64,000 bases of DNA, from assembly GCF_000740895.1 (NCBI RefSeq), contig NC_025260.1, forward strand, positions 558,001 to 622,000, in the 5' to 3' direction. The position numbers and the translations under genes are program-made. The first letter of the stretch is position 1; each line of letters begins with the position of its first letter. Positions 22,219-36,062 of this stretch are shown piece by piece. Origin of the DNA: Theileria orientalis strain Shintoku. Lineage: Eukaryota > Apicomplexa > Aconoidasida > Piroplasmida > Theileriidae. Under the pieces are notes generated by a model that was not told the origin of the DNA, did not search any database, and worked only from the letters and a program-made list of their open reading frames with translations.

Positions 22219-22572
22219 GGTTTATTTTTAGAGTTATTTGATACCAATTTAAACCATAAATAAAACTCATCATTTAAAATTAGAACTTACTATATTTTAT
22301 AGAAATAAAAGAACTTCAGGGCGATTACCACACCTGTTTTGCTGGCAGCACCATTAATAGGAATAAAAGGAAATTAATCATTTTAATTTTGTTTTGTTCT
22401 GACCAAAATGACAAATTTTTGTATTTGTTTGTAAAATATTGCCTTGTTTGTTTTGTCATTTTTTAGATTCTTTAACTTTAATGCAACATCAACTTACACA
22501 CCTATTTTTATTATTTTGACAATATTTCTCACGGCCCTAGAAAGTCAATAGAGCATAAACACACATATACAA
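22219..22572. promoter_or_regulatory. Divergent promoter region with an 11-bp inverted repeat
   Basis: Region between the RRM gene (minus) and SMC1 (plus). AAAATGACAAA at 22405-22415 is matched by its exact reverse complement TTTGTCATTTT at 22452-22462, 36 bp apart. This could be a paired binding site or hairpin. No ORF. Confidence 0.35.
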
Positions 22573-25500
22573 ATGGACATAGATAGCGATTCGTTTTCAT
22601 CTCTATCCGATGACATTCCTGATAATATCACAGAGGTTGTGGATCCCGAGCCTTCCCAGTCGGTTGATGACGTTCTGATAAACCTGAGCACCGAAAGATA
22701 TGAATTAAACACCTTTCCCCTCGATTCAGACCATAGGTTGAAGAGGGGAGCAATTCATTCAATAGAACTGCACAATTTCAAGAGCTACTACGGGACCGTA
22801 GTCATAAATAAGCTGTCCTCGTTCAACGCAATCATTGGTCCTAACGGATCAGGTATTTTCCGGACCCTTAACACTCACGTCCTTTAGGAAAATCCAACTT
22901 AATGGATGCAATATCGTTCGTTCTGTGCATAAGGGCGTCCACATTGAGGGGGAGTAACCTGAGGGACCTGATCAACAAGAACCCGGATAAATCTGATCCT
23001 ATTGAAAGTAGATACGCATACGTAGCGTTGACACTAAAGGGGGACACGGGATACTCGGTTTTCAAAAGAGCTATCAACAGCAAGGGGAACATAAGTTACA
23101 TATACAACAACAACGTTAGTTTGGGAACTTTAAAGTATTGTTAGGTCATAACCTTCAAGGGATACACAGAGGCGTTGAACGAGTACAAAATTAACACCTT
23201 GGGATCGACAGGGCTGATATTCCAGGGCTCGGTGAACGACATGATATCGAGGTCGCCATCGGAGCTGACGAAGCTGTTTGAAAACATAAGTGGATCGTAA
23301 GTTATATGAACGCGCTTTAGTAAACAAGTCGTTATAGGTCCCTGTACGAAAAGCCTTACAACTACATAAAGGAGAAGCTGGAACTGACCCGGTCGGATTA
23401 CAAAAACGTTCTGTCCAAGAAGAAGCAGCTAAACAACGAACTGAAGCAGTTCAGAACGATTAAGTCGTCAAACAGAAAGTACCAACAGCAGCTGGAAGAA
23501 TATGTTAGTTTGTGAGCCTAATAAACTTCGTTTTAGAACCAAACACAGTTGGACTCGTACACATGTCAGTTTAACATTCTGGCAAGCAAGTTCAGCCACT
23601 CGAGTTTAAGATATAAGAAGCTGACGTGAGTATTAGGCACCGCAGAGTTATTAGTGCACATTTTACCACTTCTGGTGTTTTTGGATGTGTTGCCGTTTTA
23701 ACTGAATATTTAGGAACGACTACAAAGATCTGGTTCAAAAGTTTGAAAAATCGACGAAGAGAAAGAACGAATTGGAGGAAAAAATTGCAAATCTGTACTA
23801 TAACCAGGGGAAGGTAAATAGAGCAATTCAGCAGAAGACACAAACACTGAACGAAAAGAGGACCTCAATGAAGGAATTCTTCGCAAGGAAAGCGTCGCTG
23901 GAGAGTCAAATTGAAAACATCGTTTCGATGAAACGTAGCGCAGAAAATGACGCAATAAGTTTGAGGAAACAATACGAAAAATATAGGAAGAGCAGAGGCG
24001 ACGCAGCAGACGAGATGAGTAGGATAAGGAAGGAGATGGACCTGGCACAAGGTGATGCGGTTATGCTGACAGAAGGACAAACGGAAGAATTTAACAAGTA
24101 TTTGAAGGAATTCAAGAACTTGACGTGCTCAATCAACGTAAACATCAACGTAGTGAAGACGAGTATGAATCAGTATAAGTCTGAGAATAAACAGGTAACT
24201 TAACGGCCAGATGGTTATATAATTGTGTGATTCTATGGCTAGGTAATTAGATAGGTAGGTGTTTAATCGTTGATATTGTCACACGAAGATTAATAAAACT
24301 ATATAAGTATGTGTGTATGCTAAAATTAACACATATGTATGCGTTTTCGGATAAATAAATATATGGATTCCTATGCGGATAAATATGAGTGTGCACATGA
24401 TTTTTTGTGCTTATATACAAGTATTTGTCGATATATATGTATATCTGAGACTATATAAGTGTGAATACATGAAATGGTAAAATAAGTAGCCTCAAATCAA
24501 TTTAGGTTGCTGGAAGATTGAAGGGGTTGGAATCCCAGATGGAACTAGTAGACGAAAGTATCCAAAAGCACGGACAGTTGATAGATAGTCTTGAGTCGAA
24601 GCTAGTGGATTATAAAGATGAGCTGGAAACACTGCAAATCACAGTGCATAAGATGGAAAATGAAAAAAGTGAATTGCTGGAAGAGAGAGAGGAGTTGTCG
24701 ACGAAGAGAGAAAGGTACGATGAAAAAATAAAGTCACTGGGAGTACTGAAGTACGAACACAACTACATGTTTAAGAAGTCGCTGGTCAACAGTGAAATGA
24801 GTAAAGCAGTAGACAGAGTGCACGGAGAAGTGATGGCGCTGTTCGAAGTGAGTAACAGCTCGTACGTCAAGCCAGTGATGAGCGCACTGGGAAGTAGAGT
24901 GCACACAATCGTGGCGGGAGACTACAAGGCAATCACGGAGTGCATACAGTTCCTGAAGGAGAAGAAGGCAGGAAGAAGAGAATTCTTGGCGTTAGATACG
25001 CTGAATCACGACAAGTCTGCAGCGAGGAGAGCAATAAGTCAGCACCTGCGAAGAGTGCCGAAGCTGGAGTACGTCTTCGTAATAGACTCCATAGACTTCG
25101 AGGACAGGTTTAGGCCGCTGTTTGAGTACCTGGTGGGAGACACGCTGATAGTGCCGACGCTGGACGACGCAGAAAGAGTGGTGAAGATAAATATGCAACT
25201 AAGCAGTAGTGAGAGGACACTAAGAGGATCGGGACCGTCAAGTACATCAGACGCATTTACAGCAACCACAAACTCGTCAACAATGTCTAAAACAGCCACA
25301 ACTTCAGCATCTAAAACAGCCACAACTTCAGCATCTAAAACAGCACCTAAAACGTTAAAAAATAGAAATGACAGTCAATTGAGTTTCAACGTAGTAACAC
25401 ACAGCGGGCAGTTGATAACAAGGGATAAGACGATAGTGATAGGGTCGACAATCGCAGCGAGTAACAGCGAAGTGGAGTCGGAAATAGCGAAGTTTAACAA

Positions 25501-27493
25501 GTACGTTAACCTGTTGAACGAAGTGGAGAAGCAGCTGACGGCGAGCGTCAACAGAGAGAAGACGCTGAACGATGAAATACAAAACAAGAGCACGAAGCTG
25601 GAAAAGTATAGGAGAATGATACAGCTGACGACCATGAAGGCGGACCTGCTGAAAAAACAAAAGGAATCGGTGAAGATGCAGCAAAGTGAGTTGTCAGAAG
25701 AGATAGGGAAGTTGACGAAGCAGTCGAAGACGCTGGAGAGGTCAATAACGAACCTGACCGCAGATTTGACGAAGGAAAACAATAGGCTGGAGAGACTGAA
25801 GATGGAGCACTTTGGACCGTTGAACAAGAAGTTCGGCGTCGAGGACGTGTATAGCCTGATGAAGACGAGAGATGATAAGGTGGACACTCTGAATAACGCG
25901 CTGAGTGAGAAGAGAAGCACAGTCTCAAGGTACGACAGCGACTTGAAGGACCTGGAGACGAAGATGGAAGCGAGTAAAAACAAGATGGGAGAGTTGGAAA
26001 GGCAGCTGACGAAGTGCAGAAAGGAGCTGGAGAAGCTTAAGGAGTCTAACGCTAACGTGTGTGAAGAAATGGAGAGGCTGCAGAAGGAAATAGAGGACTA
26101 CAGGGCGATATCGAACGAGTACGTGAGCAAGATAGAGCGCTGCAACGCGGAGATGAGCAGCCTGCGCCCGGACTACGACACGTACGGGCCGGACGGCAGA
26201 GTCAACGTGATGGAGGAGATCAGCTCCCTGAGGAACGAACTGAAGAGGATATACGCGGAGGCGGTGGGCCTCTCGGAGACGTGCAAAGTGAAGAACGTGC
26301 CTCTTGAAATAAGAGTCCCGAGCAGTTTTATGGATTCGGAGGCGCCATTGGAAGACAACTCGCCCAGCAGCAGTGGCCGTGAGTTTAGTGGTAGCAATTA
26401 TAGCGGTGGTGTTAATGGTATGAATGGTATGAATGGTAACCTTGGTATGAATGGTATGAATGGCAGCAATGGCAGCCGTGTTAATAATGGTAGCAACTGT
26501 AGCGTTGGTGTTAATGGCGACACCAACAGAAGTAATAGCGACACCAACAGAAGTAATAGCGACACCAACAGAAGTAATAGCGACACTGACAACAGTGCTC
26601 ACGATGCCCATGGTAGCACTGACAAAAGTGGAGGCGTCGGCCCAGCTTCGGTTAACCTTAATAAGATCGACGACGTGGACTACGCGCAGATGAGCTTCCC
26701 AAAGCTTATTGGACCAGACGGCGACGAAGTCAAGGGAAGCGGCCCAGTAAAGGCGGAAGATATGGCGACGCGGGAGAAGTACGAACTGGCAATTTCAAAC
26801 CTGGAGAAGAAGAACGAGTCGTACCAGAGGACGCTGAAGGAGCTGAAGAAGTCGCTGGCCTCGTGGAGGTCCTACAACAACGTCGACGACAGGCTCGAAG
26901 TCACGGGCGAGGAGCTGAAAATGGTCGACAGGGAGCTCGAGGCGCTGCGAAGTCAGCTGGCGAAGCTGGAGTCGGACTTCGAGAACATCAGGCGCGAGCG
27001 CGCGGGGCTCTTCCTGCACTGCTTCCAGGCAGTGAAGGAGAGCGTAGGACCCATCTACAGCAGGCTCTCCGCGGTCGACGGCGCCGAGGGCCAGGCCTTC
27101 CTGAGTCTCGACGAGGCGGCCGGCCTCGACCCGGAGCCGTTCAACTGCAGCATCCGCTACAACACCATGCCGCCGCTCAAGAAGTACCTCGACCTGAACC
27201 TGCAGAGCGGCGGCGAGAAGGCGCTCTCCTCGATCGCGCTCCTGCTCGCGCTCCACAACTACCGCGAGTCGCCGTTCGTGGTCCTCGACGAGGTCGACGC
27301 GAACATCGACGCGCTCAAGCTCAGGAACCTCACCGACTTCCTGAGCGAGAGCGCATTCCAGGTTATCATCATCTCCCTCAAGGAGCGGCTCTTTTCGAGC
27401 GCTCAGCGCCTGATTGGCGTGTACCGGCACCACCCGAGCTTCACGTCGAGGTGCCTCGTCCTCAACCTCGAGGAGTACGAGCGGGAGGAGTAG
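22573..27493 (+). CDS. SMC1: Cohesin subunit SMC1
   Basis: At least eight exons; the last (24506-27493) is the largest. SMC1 pairs with SMC3 in the cohesin ring, which holds sister chromatids together. The N-terminal head has Walker A GPNGSGKSNLMDAISFVL, followed by STLRGSNLRDLI and GLIFQGSVNDMISRSPSEL, the SMC1-type sequence. The hinge (about 24760-25460) includes ECIQFLKEKKAGRREFLALD. The C-terminal head has the signature NLQSGGEK, Walker B FVVLDEVDANIDAL and VIIISLKERLFSSAQRLIGV, again SMC1 rather than SMC3 or SMC4. Unusual points: the first intron splits Walker A; a Ser/Thr/Ala-rich repeat lies in the hinge; a Gly/Asn/Met-rich insert interrupts the second coiled coil; and the 3' 700 bp are much GC-richer than the 5' exons. 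Confidence 0.93.
26398..26590 (+). repeat. Coding low-complexity tandem repeats in SMC1
   Basis: Two adjoining coding repeats: GMN/NGMNGMNG-type units (about 26400-26470) and a 21-bp unit encoding DTNRSNS three times (about 26518-26585). Both stay in frame. A third repeat, 24 bp encoding TATTSASK, is in the hinge at about 25285-25340. Confidence 0.9.
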
Positions 27494-27623
27494 CACACAG
27501 ATGTTAATTTTATGCCAATCGGCCCTGTGTGCTGGCCACTATATGTATAAATAGCGCTTCTTAGCGAGTTAAGCAGGTAGATATGTTCGTATGAGGGTAG
27601 ATGCTTCACAAATTATACTTATT

Positions 27624-28049
27624 TTACACGGTGCATTTTCCGACTCTATCTCGCGGAATCAGCCTCAGGTTTGAGCCGAATTTGAGGAAGACCGAGCCTG
27701 CGTTCTCCATTTTCAAGTGGAACTAACCTGCTGTCTGGGCCGGGTTCACTCCCACGCCCTCGTTGGTGATGATTGCGCAGGTCGCCGGGTTCAGCTTGAA
27801 CTAAGGCACATATATCTGGCTATTCGCTCACCTCTTCCGCCGCGAACTTGATCACTGCTGAAAACGGCGCAGATTCTGGGACTGAGAGGCTAAACATCGT
27901 TTATATGACGCTTTTGTTCCGTTCACTTACACTTTATATGGTTGGTTAGAATCCGATGCCAATACGATTTTAAATGTGACCTTCCTAGATTAATTTTCAT
28001 GAAATCGCGTTTACCTCGTCGCTTACCCTTCGGAAGCCTTTTCTGCCAT
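27624..28049 (-). CDS. UFM1: Ubiquitin-fold modifier 1 (UFM1)
   Basis: A five-exon gene: 28049-28027, 27984-27931, 27889-27832, 27800-27728 and 27697-27624. Introns are 30-42 nt and all have GT...AG ends; total 282 nt, 93 residues. The spliced protein follows UFM1 along its whole length: KVTFKIVLASDSNQPYKVLS, then VPESAPFSAVIKFAAEEFKL, NPATCAIITNEGVGVNPAQT and VFLKFGSNLRLIPRDRVG, with a C-terminal tail KCTV after the Gly. UFM1 is conjugated to ribosomal and ER proteins by UBA5, UFC1 and UFL1. The Gly is followed by four residues, so, as in other species, a UFSP protease would have to expose it. The gene lies tail-to-tail with SMC1 (130 bp apart) and 139 bp downstream of the COG2-like gene. 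No exon is long enough to appear as an ORF of note. Confidence 0.93.
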
Positions 28050-28188
28050 TATTTTTGGGGAACAACAACTAATACATTCTGCACGTACACAAATAATAGT
28101 GCTGCGGCTAAACACGTATTCGTTTACCAGTAAATTTACAAATGTGTTACACAGTCTATTGCTGTTCCGTTTCAGCCCTCGGTGGCGA

Positions 28189-31100
28189 CTATTCTGCATA
28201 TTCCAGGAGATTTTTGAGAGAGCCACACTCGTCCTTCGTAACTGCGAACTTCTGAACGCAGACTCCGTAGAACTCCTCCACGTCCTAAGCGTTAAATCAG
28301 TTATGTATGTGCGCCCTCACCTTCTTTATTTGCCTTCTCAGCATTCCCATGTCGACTATTAGGAAGCTCTCCGAGTACTCGTTCAGCGACGCGTTCTTCG
28401 GGTTCATCAGTGACGAGTTCAAGTTCTCCACCGACTTCACCAGACTCGATATCTACAATCTACTTAAACTTCGGTGCTCTTACGTGACTGACGTAGTCCG
28501 TCGACACCAGCTCTATTGTTTTCTTCATCAGGCTCTTCAAGAGTTCCTTCGGTCGTTATTAGTTCTCAAAAGTACCTGTGGAATAATGTCCTGCGTGAAC
28601 TCGTTGAACGACACCATCGGCGCCACCAGGAACTTGACGTAGTCGCTCACTTGATACGTGTCCTAAACAACACTCTCAGCTTCTACCAACTTACATTCTT
28701 GTTTGACGTTCTATATTTTGACGACAGCGACTGTATAAACTGCAAACTACACTTTGAGCTATTGTACAGTGAATTGACCAGGTATTGGTCCTAAACTCAG
28801 GGGATGTGTGCGTTACTTTTTCCCTTACCAGCTTATCCTTTACGAAGTTGATGTGATCCTGAATGTTCCCTATGAACTCGCAGATGAGCTGCATTGCTTT
28901 AATTGTGAACGCGAACAAGTTTTGTATGTCCCTCAGCTGCTCGTTATCCAGTTTCATCGGCTCTCCGCCTTCGTAGTACACTGACACGCAGTTCTTCCAC
29001 AAACTGGATATTTTCTCATCAAGGTCAGTGCTACTAGCATTACTGCTGCTGCTACTGTGGTAGGGGTTGCTACTAGCATTACTGCTACTGTGGTAGGCGT
29101 TGCCCCTAGTGCTAGTGTGTTTGCTGTAGTAGTGCGATAGGTATGTGCTCAGCGGCTTCTGTACTATTTTCAGGATGTGCTGGGCAATGCTCCCAAATCT
29201 CGCGTCTATTCGGATGGAGCGGTCCCCGTACTCTGCCGACCTCAGACTCCCCGTTTTCAGTGCGTCCAGCAGCTCCAGCAGGTCGTTCAGCACGTAGGTC
29301 GAGTATGCGAAGGAGAGCCCTGACGGCCACTTAACCTTTTCGTTAACGTCAGAGCTGTTGTTCGTCGACTCCATGTGTGCTATGAAGCCGTCCACGTGGC
29401 CGATGTACTCCCTGAACATCTCCCAGAGCCCCTTCAGGTACTGCGGGAGCAGGTGGTAGAAAAGGTCTCTTTCCGAGAGCAGGTCGTACGCCTGGCTGTA
29501 CACCACCAGCGAGGATGACTCGAAGAACCTCCTCTCTCCTGCCTTGTGGTAGTTCCCGTCGAGCTCGTGGTGCTTTTCAAACTCGCTCCTCACCCTAGCG
29601 TGCACTCTCTCGATGTGGTTGTCGCACATCACGCCCGTGCAGAAGCGCGTTGCGAAGTTGTACGGCAGACTCGTGCCTCGCCACTTCAGCAGGTTCCTCA
29701 GAGAGCTGTCCGAGTGCACCTCCAGCGCCGTCAGCAGCCTCTCAAACGATCTGTAGTTGTCCGCGTAGCACTCCGGGTATATTGGCGCGAATATTGAGGA
29801 GTAGCTCTCCTCCACTGCCTTCAGCACCGCCTTCGCCACCGGGCCCAGCACGCAGCTGCTCTTGAACTTTTCGTCGCCCATCGCCTCCGACAGGTCCTCC
29901 AGGAACCTCATCATGTAACTCTTTTTAGTGTTAAGTATTGTGCCTTCCACCGCCTCCACGAACTTCGGGAAGTTACTCGACTCCTCCTGCAGCGACAGGA
30001 AATTCCTCGAGCCTGAGTGCAACAACCCGCTGTTCGACTCCAGGAACGGCGTCAGGAACACCTCGTTGAAGATCTCCACAAGCTCCCTCGTGTTCCCTCT
30101 CCTCAGCTGACTCTGACCGCTTATTATTGACACCAGAGACGCCACGTACTTTCTGATCTCGTCTCTTATTCTGTTCTTCTCTATTGCGTCGTCGTTTTCC
30201 ACTATCGCGTCCATGTTTTTCGTGTTCAGGTCCGCGTAGAGCTTATGCAGTCTGCTGAACGCTATGTTTGCGCACACTTCCGTCAGCACTGTCAGCGACT
30301 TTACCAGGCTCTCCACCTCCCTTTCAAACTTCCCTATTGAGAACTCGTTCAATCTATCTGACGTCACTGGGTCCACTTTGCACTCCTTTTGTATCACCAG
30401 GTTCACGTTTCCGACATCCTGACAATCCACGTTCCCTGATTTATTAATTATGTATTTACTGCTTCTCGATTCTCTCAGCATTTCTCCTATCTTGCGGTCG
30501 TAGTACTTATACTTTTCTATCAGATTCGATATTCTTCTTATCTCCTTCGGCGCGAACTCCAACAATACCCAGTTCGACTCCAGGTTATAATCCGTGTTTA
30601 AATTTTGTATAAGTGTATTCATCTTATATACCTTCTGCGATATCAGCTCCACCAATGCGATTACGTGCGATATTTTTGAGTAGTACTTTCCGCTTATGTC
30701 CTCTACGTGCAGCGCTGAGAACGTCTCCACGATCTCATTGCACAAACTTTCAAAGTTGCTCCGCGCCTGCAGTATTGTCCTTATTGCCAACTTCGTGTAC
30801 GATATCACATACAGTCTGTTCAACCGACTGTGTGCTGCCTCGTTAATTTGTAACGAGTTATCCTTCACGTTCTTCCAGAAATTGTACGAATCCGAGACCT
30901 TATCTTTTACTGGCCACAGCGACATTATAATCTTCTTCAGGCTATCGTTGTACGACGTTGCTTTCGTGAACGCCGTTCTCAGCAGCGACGTTCCGTGCGA
31001 TTGACTCGAGAGCAGAAGAGCAGAAAACTCTCTGTGTAGCTGCTCCAGGGACACTGATTCCAGCCTTGTTGATATATAGTTTCCTGGCGACTTCATTTGC

Positions 31101-31207
31101 AGGTTCATTGAACGAATCCAGTCCAGGGACTCGTTATACAAATCCGCGCTTGTGGGCGAATCCGTTTTATCCTTAACAGACTTGGAATCCATTTCGTAAC
31201 TTAACAT
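28189..31207 (-). CDS. COG2: COG2-like conserved oligomeric Golgi complex subunit
   Basis: A large first exon (31207 to about 28800) and four or five short exons to the stop at 28191-28189; about 990 residues. COG2 belongs to the tethering complex for retrograde vesicles within the Golgi. The N-terminal 100 residues (SVSLEQLHREFSALLLSSQS) resemble the COG2 N-terminal helical domain, which starts with an LE.L..EL..Y pattern. The middle is helical. The C-terminal part resembles the COG2 C-terminal domain: YHLLPQYLKGLWEMFREYIG, ELVSTDYVSHVSSLVKSVEN and LIVDMGMLRRQIKKDVEEFY, the last comparable to the family's LDVEYLGEQIQKLG. Identity is low, so another helical tether is possible. A Ser/Asn/His repeat interrupts it at about 28995-29120. 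A second Met (MDSKSVKDK, 31192) is an alternative start. Confidence 0.6.
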
Positions 31208-31664
31208 ACTATAATTTTAAATCCAGAATCACCGAGAAATCACTCTTTGGTGCAAGGATATGTCCTTTAAACAATATACTTTTACAACACATTACAATGA
31301 AGAAATAAAATATGTTCAAATTAAAAAATAGATTACAAAGTTCTTTTTTGAATACAATAATATGAATTTCAAATGTGTATATAAATTACTCAATTACATT
31401 TTTGGAATATGCTCAGCACAATTTTTATGTGTACTATTTTTATACACTATACTTCTTTCACAATTTTTAATGTTAAAATAGGTTATTAAATTAATTTATT
31501 TCTAAACTATGTGATTAAATTTGTTTTATTAATTAATAATTTTTATTTATTTTTATTATAGTTATTTGTTTAATGTGTTTTTGTTGAATCACATTTTTGA
31601 TACATATTCTTCTTTTTTATACTCCCTAAAATTTTCATTCATTATTTTTTATAATTCTTAAGAA
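31208..31664. other. AT-rich divergent intergenic region
   Basis: 457 bp between the start codons of the COG2-like gene and Rpt5. Extremely AT-rich (for example 31480-31620). No ORF, repeat or RNA gene seen. Confidence 0.55.
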
Positions 31665-33684
<2,020 letters not shown>

Positions 33685-34014
33685 TTGATTCTTTCTAAAA
33701 TCAGACTAATATATTATCAGATAATTGTTAGTACTTGTGCATACTATAAGTAGTCGATGCGTGCATATATATCATGGTATGGTTTGTATGGTATTGTATA
33801 TACATTATGCCATGGTGTATTAAGTACCGTGGGATATATACATGGTATGGTATAGTTAGTGCGGTATGCCATATACACTATGATACAGTATATTAAGTAT
33901 GGTATATGGATAGGCGTATGAAGCATATGATATACATCACGTGATAAACACAGGCAACGTAAAATGTATAGTTTATGATACATTTAAATTATTTTAAAGT
34001 TACGATTGTGCGAT
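33685..34014. other. Convergent intergenic region with degenerate repeat
   Basis: Between the 3' ends of Rpt5 and the membrane-protein gene. About 33740-33960 holds imperfect repeats of ATGGTATGGTAT and TATATACA, including near-palindromic ATATAC/GTATAT blocks. No ORF of interest. Confidence 0.55.
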
Positions 34015-35396
34015 TTAGTCAACCAGGGGCGTAAATTGGTCTGGCTGTGCGCTGAGCTCATCGAGACAAGTGCACTTGTTCATCGCGAAAGTGAACGCGA
34101 CCCAGAAAGAATACATATAAAAGATTAAACACACTAACAGGAACGCGGAAGCGGCGAATTTGACAGCTATACGTTAATATAATTGGTGTTTAAATGGCGA
34201 TAATGGTATTGGCTGAATAAATAAATGAGTAGCTATTTGAACATAGTAACTGTTATGTTTATATTTGTATAGTAACTACAAGAGATTTGTTAGTGTGGAT
34301 AGTAGTGTTATCTATAGCATCTACTAAGTAGTGGACAAGTAAATGGACTTACATCTCTTTTGCATCTTGTACATCACGACCACCTCAGACTTGCCCTCAG
34401 GACTCAAGTCGTTTGTCTCGGGAGGAAACTCGTCCTTAGATACCTCCTCAGACTCACCCTCAGTCTCCCCAGGGTGCGGAAGGAAGGGAATGTGATCGTA
34501 GAGACTGTCGTCCTTGTCACCGCCACTCTGACTTGCAGGTTTATCGGGTGTCGCTGTAGGAGCACTGGTGGGGCTGGAGGTGGGATTATTATCAGGTGTA
34601 GTGGCAGTGGTAGGACTACTGCTAGGAGTTGCGCCGACAGGGTAAGCAGTATCCGAACGAGGACCGCTATTGTTGTCGGTAGAGTTTGTGGGATTGGAGT
34701 CGTTTAGCTTCTCCCTTAGCAATTTTTTGAGTTTATCCAGGTCATCCAGACCGGCGTCACCAGCACTGGTCGGCAGACCGGTTGTGCCGTCCATGTTCCC
34801 GTTGGGCGAGTTCGCGTCAAACGGCTCGTTGCTAATGGTTCCCGAGTATGAAACTATCGGGTTCTGAGGGTTGTGCAGGTCTATTTCAGTCACAGAATAC
34901 TTGGCGATGAGCTTTCCGTTACCCAAGTCCGACAGATCGGGCATGTTGTTCGTCAAAAATGGGTCTTTGTAGAAGTTAAACGGGAAGAGAACTTTAGAGT
35001 TTGGACTCTTGAACTTCGTAATAAGTGGCGTGTTAGTCTGAAACATGGAAAAGTCCTACATTCACAGTGGTTAGTGTACGTCGTATAGTTGCTACTTACG
35101 TGCATCTGAGGAGCCTTCGGGAGAAAGTGGACCAGCTCCGACATATCCAACGCGATCATTGCGACAAAAACCATAGACACGGCGTAAAAGACCATGTACG
35201 TGGCATGAAATCCCAGACTCCTCTTTAACGCCCCAACGAACCTACAGAGTTTTAAACATAAAAACACATACCCGAGGACGGCAACCAGAACGTGTAGCCC
35301 TAGTAAAAACCACGCCACTCCATGTAAACTAGGGTGTAGGTAGTGTAAAATACAATATAAAGCCACTCCAAACAGTAGTTGAGTAAACGAAGTCAC
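34015..35396 (-). CDS. Four-transmembrane protein with large Pro/Thr/Ser-rich loop
   Basis: Not a family I recognise. Start ATG at 35396, stop at 34017-34015, about four exons (one likely 30-nt intron near 35270-35241, a 45-nt intron near 35098-35055, and a longer one before the last exon). Three hydrophobic segments lie near the N-terminus: LLFGVALYCILHYL, AWFLLGLHVLVAVLG and MVFYAVSMVFVAMIAL. A soluble loop of about 240 residues follows, with a folded-looking part (ITKFKSPNSKVLFPF) and a low-complexity P/T/S/N part (TSSPTSAPTATPDKPAS). A final TM (AFLLVCLIFYMYSFWVAF) precedes a short tail containing CTC. The arrangement suggests a surface or endomembrane protein with one large exposed loop. 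There is no cleavable signal peptide; the first TM would serve as anchor. Confidence 0.7.
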
Positions 35397-36062
35397 AAAT
35401 ACCCCCTATTGAATCAATGTGTAAAATAAAAATGAGCAGTTAGATAGTGTGCTGTATTTTAATAAATTTATGTAGTCTATTTACACATCTCGTACATTTC
35501 GGATGCTTAGAAATCCTAGAAAATTTTTAGCCTTAAAGTGGCTAGAAAAATCTTTACCGAGTTCCATTTGTCAAATAAATTAAACCATCATGTCTATGTG
35601 TTAAATTACTAAAAACAATTAAAAATTGTTCAAAACACCAAATTACTTTAATGTGTAGACAAAAATATTTATTTTGAACTAATTAAAATAATAAACACAC
35701 AGTATGTGATGTCGTTCTTATAACAGAAGATGTATGGGGAAGAGATAAAAAATCAATCTAAACGAGTTCGTCAACTAGTTAATTTTAACACAGTTTACAT
35801 AACTTATCTTATGCTTTAAACACATAACACATAATGCTTAATTTTTTCTTAATATGACCCGTTATACATTCTCTTTTAATAATCTAAAATAAAACATTAA
35901 ACATACATACACATCTTCACATAACTATTCAATATACACTTTTACATATTTTTGATTATGGTTGTTGCTTTATTTTGATGAATATTCTTCATTCTTAACT
36001 TTTAACTTGCTCCATCTGGTGCTCCCTCCACGATTGTTTTTTTCATACTTTTATTTATACAT
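35397..36062. other. AT-rich divergent intergenic region
   Basis: 666 bp between the starts of the membrane-protein gene and glyoxalase II. AT-rich with poly-A and poly-T runs; no ORF, RNA gene or repeat seen. Confidence 0.55.

Noticed and set aside
26863..27507. Long plus-strand ORF overlapping the SMC1 head domain in another frame
   Set aside because: High GC removes stops in other frames; the SMC1 frame has full family motifs and this one has none.
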